A stretch of 64,000 nucleotides of DNA from Ichthyophis bannanicus (lineage: Eukaryota; Chordata; Amphibia; Gymnophiona; Ichthyophiidae): NCBI GenBank assembly GCA_033557465.1, contig CM066033.1, forward strand, positions 12,029,080 through 12,093,079, in the 5' to 3' direction. A program made the translations under genes and the position numbers. Below the pieces are notes generated by a model, which saw nothing but the letters and a program-made list of their open reading frames with translations, ran no database searches and had not been told where the DNA came from. Below are positions 9,451-19,208 of the stretch, piece after piece; position 1 is the first letter of the stretch; each line of letters opens with the position of its first letter.

Positions 9451-12174
9451 AATGTTATGATTGAGCCTGGCTGATATTATGAATGATCACTATTAGACAA
9501 AAATTAGCTAGGTTAAGACACTTTGATTTGGTTTTCTGCACTATGTTATCAGAGCGCAGCTTGCCCATTTGGCGGGAACACTGCCCATCTGGGCCATCTG
9601 GGGAAAGGCCCCTGCTGGGGATCGTGAGAAGTGTTGCTGGATGGCACAGTCCGGGGCTTAGTGTTCCAGGGTCCTGGAAGGGTTGATAGCGGCAGTCAGG
9701 CCTCCCTGTCTTTGCTATGACGGTCACCTAGGTTCAAGCGTCCTGTGTTTTGGGTGACAGGAGTGGGACACCTGGACATGTGGTGCTGGATGTTGGATAG
9801 GCTCATTCTTCTTAGGTGCATTCTCCTTGAGTGCGTCTGCATGTCCGTGTTCCGTCTGTGATCTCATGCTCAGGTGATTGTTGCAGCAATGACAGAGATC
9901 GCTTGGGATATCGTAAGCGGGGTTGTCATGGTGTTGCAAGGGGTTGCCAATGCAAGACGGGGCCATCCTGAGGAGTTTGGGCCTCAGTCATCAGCTTTCC
10001 CTTCGGTGGCCCGGCTGTCCAGGAGGCACCCCTCCAGATCCGCCGGTCCAGTTCTTCCCTGCCTCTTCTCAATGTGGGCAGGGGGGCTGGCAGATCTGGA
10101 AATTCACGTCCACTGCACGTTCTACTGTTTTACCTCTGTCTTGGGGTTCTGAGGTCATATATTCCCAATCATTTGTTTGGTGGGGTGCTGCTGTCTGTTG
10201 TGCAAGACAAGGTGGTCAACAGTCGGAGGCTGTCGTCTATTCCCCTTACCCCTGAAGGTGCTCACAATTTAAGTTTTTTGTACCTGCGGAGGTGTATGTT
10301 GTTAAAGGCTAGCAGGCGCACCCGTGGGACCAGAATCCTCGGTTCTTCCGACCTTCCGTTGAGGTGCGCGTGTGGGGTTTACTCCCTTGGTCGGCTAGCA
10401 ACTTGCTTCACCCATTGGGCCTTCCCTTTCCTCAAGGCATCGTTGCGTCCCACTTCTTCGTGGGGGCTCGCCGCAGGGCCTGGAGTTATGCTCAGCCGGT
10501 TCCAGCCAGGGCTGAGTCCTTGGGGGGAGGCTCCGATCCTAACGATACAGGGAGTGCTGGGATCCGTTCAACCAGGTTCCTTCGGGCCCAGCGTACGTCG
10601 TCTTTTGCTGGCCGGTTTAGGTCTTCGGGTCGTGGCGGTGCTCCGAGAAGACCAGTAGGCTGCACAGTGCTTGTCTTGGAGCAAGCGCGGGATATCTGTA
10701 GGTTCATATTCAAAGCCATCCGGTTACATGTCCCTCCATTGTGGAATGCTGTACTAGTAGGCATACTTCATATGCTGGGCTTACAAGTTGGCTTCCGCGC
10801 TGCTCGGCATCAGCCAAGGTGACTGCCCTGTTTGGTTGTGTGCCTTGTGGCCCTTATGGAGTTGTAAGAAGGAAAAAAAAAAAAAAGAATGATCAAACAG
10901 GAAAGCCTTCCTAATTGTCCCCACTTCTTTTTTATAAGGTTCTGTCCCTTTCTTCCGGGAGCTTGGCCGGAGCGTGGTTAGACTCAGCTACATTTTGGGG
11001 ATCCTTTATGTACAAGGCGTTTTAGTGTACGCAGCACGCCCAGTGTTCCTTCGTCTGACTGGAACGGTGCGCGGTACGTCAGCCGTGGCAGGCGTTCACG
11101 GACACGGTAGCGGATCGAGCTCTGTAGGTGCTGTCTGAGATCTCCGGGATGGTGGCCTATTTCGATCGGCAGGGTGGAGTCGGTCGGGTGGTCAGGGTGG
11201 CCCGAGCGAAGGGACAGCGTGCGCGGTTGAAGCCTTGGCGGCCTGCGTTTCGGTGGGGACACTGTGGTGGCGAATGTCCTTAGCGGGGTCCGAGTGTTTG
11301 CCGGAGGAGTGAGATTGCATCAGGCGGTGTGCGCGCCGCGTGTGCTCAGATGCGGTCAGCCCATATTGGACCTCATGGCGACCTGTCAGTCTGCGGCGAC
11401 GGGTCGATGTTTAGCAGAGGACATATGAGGCTACTGGATAGCGTCGACGCATTGGTATGGGGCCGTGGCCCGGTCCATTCTATGCCTTTCAGAGGTCATA
11501 GTGAAAATGGCCGACTGGGTCTGGTTGCTAAGATATGTGCTCTTCATTAGTCAGTGGGGACCATTACCAGTGTATTCTGCAACATTTGCGTGAGCTTGCA
11601 TAATCTTTACTTGCAACCAATCGAAATAACTGTCCAAAACCAGTTGATGCAGTCACTACTTAAATTTGCCTCGCTTGACAGTAAAAAAAAAAAAAAAAAA
11701 AAAAGACATATTTATTTTATACCGATAGGTCACTCACAGCATATTTGGCGATTCCTCGTCCTGGTGTTAATCATGCAGATAATTTCTGCTCTATTTGTGG
11801 TGATGTGACTTTTACATCACAAAAAATGGCATATGACTGTGGCGGTTCAGAAAGCCTACAATTTATATTTTGGCTGCAGAATAAAAGATCAGGATAAAAG
11901 CTAGGCGCCACACATATGCTGCAATACATGTGTAGCAGATCTCAGGCTGTGGATGGATGGGAAAAGACCATCAAAGTCTTTTGCGGTTCCAATGATCTGG
12001 AGAGGGCCCATGGATCACGTCGGCGATTGCTACTTTTGCATGGTTCCTCCACTTCCGGAGGGCATATCCAGGTGATGTAAGCGGTTGGCCTACTGGCATT
12101 GCGTCGTGGGCGTGGCTACCAGAGTCTCCTTTCTTTTTTGTCACACCATGTAAGACTCCACATCTTCTGAAACA

Positions 12175-12345
12175 ACGCTGGACTCTGGGGCACTTGACAC
12201 CCTCTTATATGCCCTTGGTGGATCACGCTTGGTTTATTGCAACTCATTGCTTAGCTGCATTCCACATTCTCAATTAAAAAGACTCCAACTGGTCCAGGAC
12301 ATAGCTGTAGAGCTACTTTGTGTTGCAAAGAATAAAGCCCTTAAG
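12175..12345 (+). pseudogene. L2-type LINE fragment inside DIRS-1
   Basis: Plus-strand reading gives a LIYALxGSRLVYCNSLLSC segment and then LKRLQLVQDIAVELLC. These match the region just after the palm of L2 polymerases (DYCNSLL...L..LQ.VQN.AAR). It is a short dead insert. Confidence 0.55.
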
Positions 12346-12947
12346 AGGTGTGACAAATAGGGTGTTTGACGCTGGTGGTTTTTCCATTTCCCTCATTTTG
12401 CTTCCCACCTCTGTCTGGATGGACCTCGGTTCCGTTCTCCCTCGTGGAATCCGGCTGTGCCTGTTTAGTTGTCGGTTTGGGACTTACGCAAGAACACTTT
12501 GCTTGTAACCTGCGTTCCTTGGACCTTAGGTGAGGTTCCGTCGCTTTCTGGGAGGTCTCTTCGCTGCCTGTCCCTCCGTGGAGGCGGGTTCTGCGGGAGA
12601 GCAGCGGTTGCTAACACTTGACACCCTGGTGGGGTCGAGAGCCAAGGGGGAGCTCAAGCGGATTTTTCAGGCGGAGCTCCGGTAGCCTTCTCAGTAGGTC
12701 TGTTTCTAGGGCGTTCAGTGTGTTTGCGATGGCGAGTTTGTCTTTCTGAAGCACTAGTGCTGCTTGGGGCAGAGTTCTGTGCTGTTTTCACCAGTGAAGA
12801 GGATCCAAGTGGGCTCTCGGTCGTGTCTTCCTGGTTGGCTTACCGCCTGTTGACGTGAGGAGCGGGCTGGGGTCGGTGCCTGCTCTGTTCGTTTAGGGGC
12901 CGAGCTGACTGGATAGGTCCCTCCCAATGATTACTGCTCTGGTACAT

Positions 12948-13043
12948 CCCAGTGGTGGAGGACTGAACTGTAGGACCGATAAGGAAATGGAAATTACACT
13001 TACCTGGTAATTGATGTTCCTTGAGGGAGTACAGTTCAGTCCT
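12948..13043 (+). repeat. DIRS family A internal complementary region (ICR)
   Basis: The first half, CCCAGTGGTGGAGGACTGAA onward to ACCGATAAGG, is the reverse complement of the left outer end (7669-7712). The second half, GGAAATGGAAATTACACTTA to GTACAGTTCAGTCCT, is the reverse complement of the right outer end (13473-13535). In DIRS biology this joined complement templates completion of the circular DNA. The match is essentially base for base. Confidence 0.9.
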
Positions 13044-13369
13044 AATTCCTGCCCGGGGATGGATGTTTCAGACGCGAGGCGTCAGTTCCGAGTATGCTTT
13101 CGGATCCTAGAGTCGGCAACGGGCTCTGATTGGCAGGTAATCGCGAGAGAGCAACCTTTTCTGCCTATACTCTTCCTTAGTTCTCCTTCCTTCTAGCTCT
13201 CTGTCTTCCGCTGTTTGGTGCGCAGGGGGACAGGGGCACGGAGGAGGGTGTTTTCGGCCTTTCTTTTTGGGGCCCTGTGATTTTAAAGTTGAAGTTTGAG
13301 CATAGCTTTGTATTTAGTACTTTAACTGGTTGTTTGTTTGCTCCTTTGAGTCTGCTTTGACAGTAGGTC

Positions 13370-13535
13370 ACTGGGGGATCATGGGAGAAGACCAGCAGGA
13401 TATACCCGGTGATGTCACAAGTTTGACTTGTCCAGTCTCCATGTTGCAGGAGGAGGTGCACTACCCAGTGGTGGAGGACTGAACTGTACTCCCTCAAGGA
13501 ACATCAATTACCAGGTAAGTGTAATTTCCATTTCC
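13370..13535 (+). repeat. DIRS family A right inverted terminal repeat with outward splice donor
   Basis: Reverse complement of the left repeat from 13370 to about 13480, then the right-specific outer edge ACTCCCTCAAGGAACATC to ATTTCCATTTCC. CAG|GTAAGT, a perfect 5' splice-site consensus, lies at 13512-13520 pointing out of the element. Confidence 0.8.
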
Positions 13536-13539
13536 TTCT

Positions 13540-14035
13540 GTGAGCCGGCCAGTACTTCATCCGGCAGAGCTCAGGGCAGGGCAGAGAAGACGCCTCTGCT
13601 TTCTCCCTCTTCCGGGCTCTCTAGCCCCTGACGTGGGCCGCCGAACGCCTCCTCCTGTCCCCTGGCACCCGAGGGGGGGGAGGAAGGGGGAGGGAATCTC
13701 GCTCCTCGAGGGAGAAAGAAAAAAACTAAAACAAAGCAAATTACAGTAAAATACTTTACAGGAAGAAAGAAAGAAAAACCAACAACAGAACCAAGGATCC
13801 CAAACCTAAACCCCTCTAGTTCCTAAGTGTCTCTCTAGTAAGCCCTGTTCCCTGGCTTACTGACTCCCTCCAGCTGCTTGGAAACTGAACTTACTGGAGC
13901 TGGTGGGTGGTGCCAATGATATTTATATCAGAGGGTCATCAAATTGATGATGGGCTCAGTCTCCAAGCTGCTGGAAGGGGAGCACAACTCAGAGGAAAAG
14001 GACTGGACTGTAGGGACGCTAAGGAACCATAGTTA
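13540..14035 (-). mobile_element. DIRS family B terminus fragment
   Basis: GGGAGCACAACTCAGAGGAA with GGACTGGACTGTAGGGACG (to about 14030) is the reverse complement of the family B terminus seen at 34665 and 63936. Inward (lower coordinates) is GC-rich leader sequence without an intact frame. It is a truncated end abutting DIRS-1. Confidence 0.7.
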
Positions 14036-14638
14036 ATTCTTTTAAGTTTTTCATTAATTTCTGTGTTTTATTTCCTGCCATAATGGGTCCATGAACATGC
14101 TCACCATGGCCTTTATCTGTGGCAGGGATGTTATCTACATCTGCAATGTCTGCACTATCGCTACCACCATCGTTAGCCCTATTGTGTAAGCTTTGGGAGT
14201 GCACCTGTTATCCTGGGTGATGTGTGGCCAGTATGTATTTTTCTTTTTTGTTCCTACCATACTCCAATTGTAGTGTCATCTTGCTGAGATTTAGTATGGA
14301 TGTTATATCACCACATCAATTCAATGTCATACTCAAGATTCTGTTAGACTGTAAATAGTTCCTAGTCTTACATGCTACTGTATATCACCTATTTTTTGTA
14401 AATATGTTAATATCTTGTTCACATGTTTAATGGAAAATGTTCCTTGTAATATGTTGTTATTTTGTAAACCATGCTGATCATAAATAGTGCAATATAAAAC
14501 CAAATAAATAAAAATAAATAAATAAATACAACGGGATCACCATGTGAAGGTGCGCAGCAAGACTTGAGGAAGGGACTTTATTCCTTCATGATGAGAGAAA
14601 TCTATTGACTTATAGGAGAGAGATTAAGATATTTTTAT
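14036..14638 (+). other. Intronic sequence ending in an L2-like 3' tail
   Basis: The stretch 14360-14533 ends GCAATATAAAACC followed by (AAAT)n. This resembles the 3' tails of the L2 copies in this window, so it is probably an L2 3' end on the plus strand. The rest (14036-14350) is unassigned. Confidence 0.45.
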
Positions 14639-15011
14639 TCTCCAGGACCAAGCAGGAAGTCAGTCCTCACATATGGGTGACATCGGCGTCGACGGAGCCC
14701 CCATGCGGAGCATTTCCCCAGCTTTCAAAGAAAGCCTTTGGGAATGCAGGCACGCATGCGCAGTCTCCTTCCCGTCCAAAGGTGCCATCTTGCTCAGTCT
14801 TCTTTTTTCCGCAGAGCCCTATGGACGCCTGTCCTTATCACCCATGAAAAAAGTTGATTTTTCTGCGTTGAGTCGAGCTTTTTCTTTGGTTCGACATCGG
14901 TTCCTTTCCTGACTGGACTCTCTACACCGGTGCTGAGCCCGGATCTCTCTTTTCGGTTTTTGTCCTTAGACTGCATTTGCGCCTTTCTTCTTTTCCCTGG
15001 CAGCCCAATTT

Positions 15012-16901
15012 TTGGATCTTGCAAGGGCCCTTTTTCCCCCGATGGCTGCCAGTGGCTTTAAAAAGTGTGATCGGTGCAAGAAACTCATGTCTCTCACCGA
15101 CACACATGACTGCTGCCTCCGGTGCCTGGGGCCAGACCATGATTCTGCGGTCTGTAGCCCCTGTGGCAAAATGTCTTCCAAGGCATTACGGAGCCGTCAG
15201 CACCAGCGTGAGAGGATCTTCTACGACTCTGCCTCTGGACGGGTCTGGACTTCGTCAGAGGCCTCGACGTCTTGGGAGTCTGACCACGAGCATCGTCAAG
15301 GCTCCTCTGAAAGGGAGTCCCCCCGAGGGAGCATCGAAGGAAGAAGAAACCCGCGAGGGCGGCATCAGTGGAGCTCTTGGCTCCTCGAGGGCCAGGTCGC
15401 ATAGCCCCGATCGCCGTCCCGGGTCTTCACAGTTGGAGAGGCCTGCAAAGCATCCTCGTGTAGAGTCGGAGGCCCCGAGTCACCTGAGTACTGTAGTTCT
15501 CGTGGACTTTCCTCCGGGGAGCCGACATCAGGCCCGACGCCGTCGGGGCCCGAGTCGGAGGCTGCTGGGTCTCCTGAGCTCTGACTCAGGTTGACGGCCA
15601 TGGAGAGCAGATTGTCTGCCTTCATGGAGCAGCAGCGGGTGCTGATCGCCGGTCTCACCGGCGCATCTGCCCTGACTACCGGAACATCGATGTCCAAGTC
15701 GACCCCGGAGGCCGAGCCGATCCTCGAGACCATGCGAACTCGAGTCGATCCTCAGCCGAGGTCACCCTCGGCCTCCCATTCGGGACCGAGGCTGTCGACG
15801 CCGGTACCCTCGGCGTCGGGGCGGATGGTGTTGGTGCCTGCCCACTCGGAGCCGCTCGATTCCTCTTTGGAGGAATCGGTGTGGGAAATGGAGTTCTCTG
15901 ACACCTTCTGGACTCGGTGCGTCCCTTCGGACTCACCAGGATCCGAGCCTTGGACAAGGTCCCCCCCGGAGGATATCCGGTTCTCAGATTTTGTAAGGGA
16001 CATGGCCAAAGCATTGGCATTCCCTGCGGACCCTGAGGAGGAGCCTCGAGCCGAGGAGCTTGAGGCTCTGCAGTATGACTCTCCTCCAAAGGAGGTCTTT
16101 ACTGTCCCGGTTCCTCTGATGCTGGAGCGGTTGCTCTTCCTCATGTGGGAGGCGCCGGCCTTGATGCCGGTTCTAAGCAAGCGGGTCGATTCCATCTATT
16201 GAGTCCGCAAGAGCCCCAGGTTTCAAAAGGCACAGCTACTGCCCCACTCCATGGTTGTGGAATCGGCCATGCATCGCCTGAAGAGTCAGAAGATGCACTC
16301 ATCGGTGCCTCCCGGCAGGGAAACCCGGAACCTGGATGCCCTCGGTAGAAAGTGCTTCCAGGGCTCTATGCTTGCTTGCCGTGTCCAGACCTACCAGCTG
16401 TACATGGGCATGTACCTTCGAGACCTGGCAAAGGAGATTGCCAGGTTCTCTGCTGGTCTGTCCGAGGAACCTTTGCAGAAGTTTAAGGCCTTGTCTTCTG
16501 GTATTCGAGAGTGCTCGAAGTTTATCTCTCGAGCAGCCTACGATGGATTTGAGGCTTCGGCCCGAGTAGCAGAGGCCGGCATCGGTGCATGCCGCCAGGC
16601 CTGGCTACAATCCTCGGACCTCGAGCCATGGGTACAGGACAAGTTGGTCGATGTCCCTTGCCGAGGTGAAAACCTCTTTGGCAAGCCCATGGCCAAAAAG
16701 GCTGCAGAACTCGAGACCGAGACTCTTACCCGGACAAGGCTGTCCAGGAAAACCTCTGCTCCTTCTCAGAAGAAGGGCTCGGGGAAAAAGGCCTTTTACC
16801 CGAGGAAGACCACTGCCTACAAAATCCTACCCTCACTACCAGGCCTCTGCAGCTCCCCAACAGGGCCAGCAGGCCAAGGGGCAGGGTCATGGGCCCCGTA
16901 G
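15012..16901 (+). pseudogene. DIRS-2 gag-like protein, broken
   Basis: The protein begins MAASGFKKCDRCKKLMS and then CLRCLGPDHD, a CxxC...CxxC(x)H arrangement probably binding zinc. An acidic/Ser-rich middle follows, then a helical C-terminal block (DALGRKCFQGSMLACRVQTY, LYMGMYLRDLAKEIARFS) and a basic tail (KKGSGKKAFYPRK). The role in DIRS elements is presumed RNA binding and particle assembly. Breaks: stop at 15402 with the apparent continuation in another frame (15270-15594), and TGA at 16200-16202 with the same frame resuming. The start ATG at 15052 (MAAS) is more plausible than 15012. Confidence 0.65.
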
Positions 16902-17713
16902 ACAGAAGGCTCCCAAGCCTCCTACTCCGGCTCCTGTTCAACAGGGAGGGTTTTTTTGACTATGCCGGCATAACCTCTCCTCCTCTACAGGGCACAGGAG
17001 GTTGGCTAACCCTGTATGCAGCCAGGTGGCCAGCCATCACAGGGGTTACTTGGGTGTTAAGCATCATCGAGAAGGGCTATCTGCTCCACTTCACCCAGAT
17101 ACCCCCCTCTTACTTTCCAGGGGAGCCTCCAAGACCCCCTCTGCACAGAAACTTACTCCTTCAGGATTTGGAAGGTCTACTACAGGACCAGGCGGTGGAA
17201 CCGGTGCCCCACCACCTGGAAGGGCAAGGCTTCTACTCCAGGTACTTCCTGGTACCAAAAAGAACAGGAGGCCTCAGACCCATCCTGGACCTGAGAAATC
17301 TGAACAAGTTTCTGGAGAGGGAAAAGTTCAAGATGCTTACCCTTGGAATTTTACTGCCCTACCTCCAGCAGGGAGGTTGACTATGCTCCTTAGACCTGAA
17401 GGATGCTCATACTCACATCCTCATCCATCCAAGTCACAGACAATCCCTCAGATTTGTGGTGGGAGGGAAACACTTTCAGTACAGAGTGCTTCCCTTTGGC
17501 CTCACCTCCGCCCCCAGGGCTTTTACAAAATGCCTGGCGGTGTTTGCGGCCTACCTCAGGAACCAGGGGATCTTTGTGTTCCCTTATCTGGACGACTGGC
17601 TTATCAGGGGCCAGTCTCCACAAGAGGCCAGGCAGGCCACCTTCCGAACCATATCCCTGCTTCAGCACCTGGGGTTCGTTATAAACTTCCCAAAGTCCAA
17701 AGTTATAATGTAA
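16889..17713 (+). pseudogene. DIRS-2 reverse transcriptase, truncated
   Basis: Palm and finger motifs are in order: VEPVPHHLEGQGFYSRYFLV, then PKRTGGLRPILDLRNLNKF, LDLKDAHTH (motif A), LPFGLTSAPRAF (motif B), FPYLDDWLI (motif C, YLDD at 17585-17596). The catalytic Asp residues are intact. One break lies at 17378-17380 (TGA) just before motif A, where a small indel is likely. Coding then stops at 17713 shortly after FVINFPKSKV, so thumb and RNase H are absent. The protein would copy element RNA; this copy is dead. Confidence 0.85.
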
Positions 17714-17855
17714 ACAGCTTTGACTGAAATGGTAACGCGATATAAAAAAACAACTGTTAAATAAATAAATGCATTATTTTTTTTCAAATTGTAAACCATT
17801 TTGAATGACATGTCACAAAATTGCTATAAACATTTTTATAAATAAATGTAATACT
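17714..17855 (+). mobile_element. Two stacked L2-like 3' tails
   Basis: AATGTAAACAGCTTTGACTG with an ATAAATAAATG ending, then TTGTAAACCATTTTGAATG with another AAATAAATG ending. Both match the GTAAACCGCxxTGAxx...(AAAT)n terminus of L2 copies here (58215, 61667). The first directly abuts the truncated RT of DIRS-2. Confidence 0.6.
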
Positions 17856-18553
17856 CGTAGCGGAAGCAGGCCTTAATCTAGCTGCTGACATCCAGGGCCT
17901 GCAGCATTCATATCTCACCAAGTCCTGCAGCAAACTCTTTCAGTCTTCCCTTCTCACAAGACAGATCTCTGACTTCCATCTTTCTGCTGACCCTCAAGAG
18001 CCCAAACGAAACACAAAATTAACCACAACAGTGAGGGTCCCCCTAGGGGTCCTAGGGCACCACCACTGGCTCGGGGGCATATGAATGAAGGGCACTGATC
18101 TAGGAAGTGAAGTAAATGAAATGATTGGTCTGTCTGGTAATCAATATGTTTCAAACCTAGCAATTCTCTAGTACTAATAGTCTGGGGCTTAAGACATCTC
18201 CAATCCTGTCTCATCGAATCATAATGCGTTAGATTTCCCCTTACTCATACCAGGCAAAATCAAATTTCTGATCTATGGTAGTTGAATGAAATGTATCAAA
18301 ACTTGTTCCCGATGGCAGAAATTGTCATTGTGTTTATGCTTGAGGAATAGAGTTGCCCACCTCATTATTAACGATCCTGGTACTGCTAGAATGGATTTCT
18401 GATGATGATCAGGACAGCAGCACCCTTCTTTTCTTCACTTTGCACTGGTGGCAATGTCTATGAAAATGGCACAACTCTGAGCTCACTTGCATCAATAGGA
18501 CAGGCTCTGGGGTAACTTTTCTAAACATATTGAACTATCTTTTCTCACCACAG
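17856..18553. other. Distal intron 4, nothing recognised
   Basis: No gene or repeat is recognised. A pyrimidine-rich stretch precedes the acceptor of exon 5 at 18553. Confidence 0.4.
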
Positions 18554-18682
18554 GTTTCCCCACTGTCAAACCTGACCTTTTAATCCAATTTGAGCAAGAA
18601 GGATTCACGACCAAGCCCCAGGGATCTGAGGAAAGAGGAAACCTACCCAACACTGGTAGAAATGAGGAGCTATATGAAGCAG
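18554..18682 (+). CDS. KRAB-type zinc-finger gene, exon 5 (linker)
   Basis: A 129-nt exon, phase 1 in and out, follows acceptor CACCACAG and precedes donor GTAGTG at 18683. It encodes SFPTVKPDLLIQFEQEGF, then TTKPQGSEERGNLPNTG and a short acidic end. The VKPDLLIxFEQEGF pattern parallels the linker exons of related caecilian/amphibian KRAB zinc-finger proteins and links this exon firmly to the exons at 3.4-4.5 kb despite a 14-kb intron. The donor GTAGTG is weaker than the others. Confidence 0.85.
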
Positions 18683-19208
18683 GTAGTGAAGTTGGATTAA
18701 AGCTAGTGATGAATTGATGCAAACATTTATTACAGGAAAGACGCCTCGTCTGGGCCAGGCAAACTGAGTGAGGTGTTATTTATTTATTTAATGGTATTTA
18801 TATACCACCTTATCATTCAATCAAAGCGGTTTCCACGGCAAACAATCAAGGGGGAAATGTTTTCATGCAGTGTACAGAGTGGTGTGTATGTGTTGGCAGG
18901 GATGTGATTAGATTTGGTTTATCTAGTTATAATCACTGTCCCTGGCTTCTAAGCTTTGTTGTGTGTTAATAATGTGCTTGTTATGTTTCCTTACTATCTA
19001 TTGTCTAACTTAATTTTCAGATCTTTCTTTTTATGTCTTTCCCTCCTTCTCTCTCACCATTTTGCCATGTTTCTCTGTCCCATCCCTTCATTTTCTTTCA
19101 ACATCTACTGTCTCTCATCTTTTATCAGTTTTTATATTCTTCCTTGTATCTCTTACTATTTCTGACCTCTCGGTGATGTTTCAAGAGGCTGAAGCTTCCT
19201 CCCATCCA
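18683..19208. other. Intron 5 proximal sequence with an L2-like tail
   Basis: At 18778-18860 a TTTATTTATTTAATG tail with ATATACCACCTTATCATTC and AAGCGGTTT looks like an L2-type 3' end on the minus strand. The remainder (18870-19208) is pyrimidine-rich, with no gene seen. Confidence 0.4.

Larger units (their letters stand above)
7669..13535 (+). mobile_element. DIRS retrotransposon, family A, degraded (DIRS-1 of this window)
   Basis: A left terminal repeat starting near TTCCTTATCGGTCC (7669) and an inverted right repeat ending near 13535 bound about 5.9 kb. Upstream of the right repeat lies an internal complementary region (12948-13043) joining complements of both outer ends, the diagnostic DIRS architecture. 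DIRS elements replicate through a circular intermediate and integrate with a tyrosine recombinase, so no target duplication is expected. The interior is badly decayed: GC-rich gag-like sequence near 8080-8510 and open frames at 9920-10820 and 10980-11550 that I cannot assign. It was itself hit by CR1 and L2 fragments. Confidence 0.75.
14639..17713 (+). mobile_element. DIRS retrotransposon, family C, 5' part (DIRS-2)
   Basis: The left terminus begins about CTCCAGGACCAAGCAGGAAG (14641) with CACATATGGGTGACATCGG following. The same terminus appears inverted at the right end of DIRS-5 (50330-50441). Gag-like and RT coding sequence follow in order. The element stops abruptly at about 17713 in the RT palm and is followed by L2 tails, so RNase H, methyltransferase-like and recombinase regions are missing. 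It sits in intron 4 of the KRAB gene. Confidence 0.8.

Noticed and set aside
11684..11704. Poly-A run as the tail of a processed pseudogene
   Set aside because: No coding sequence or target duplication is identifiable upstream; it is probably a simple A-run within decayed DIRS-1.
15365..16195. Several minus-strand frames of 120-147 codons opposite DIRS-2 gag
   Set aside because: They mirror the Ser/Glu/Arg-rich gag coding bias and have no recognisable domains.
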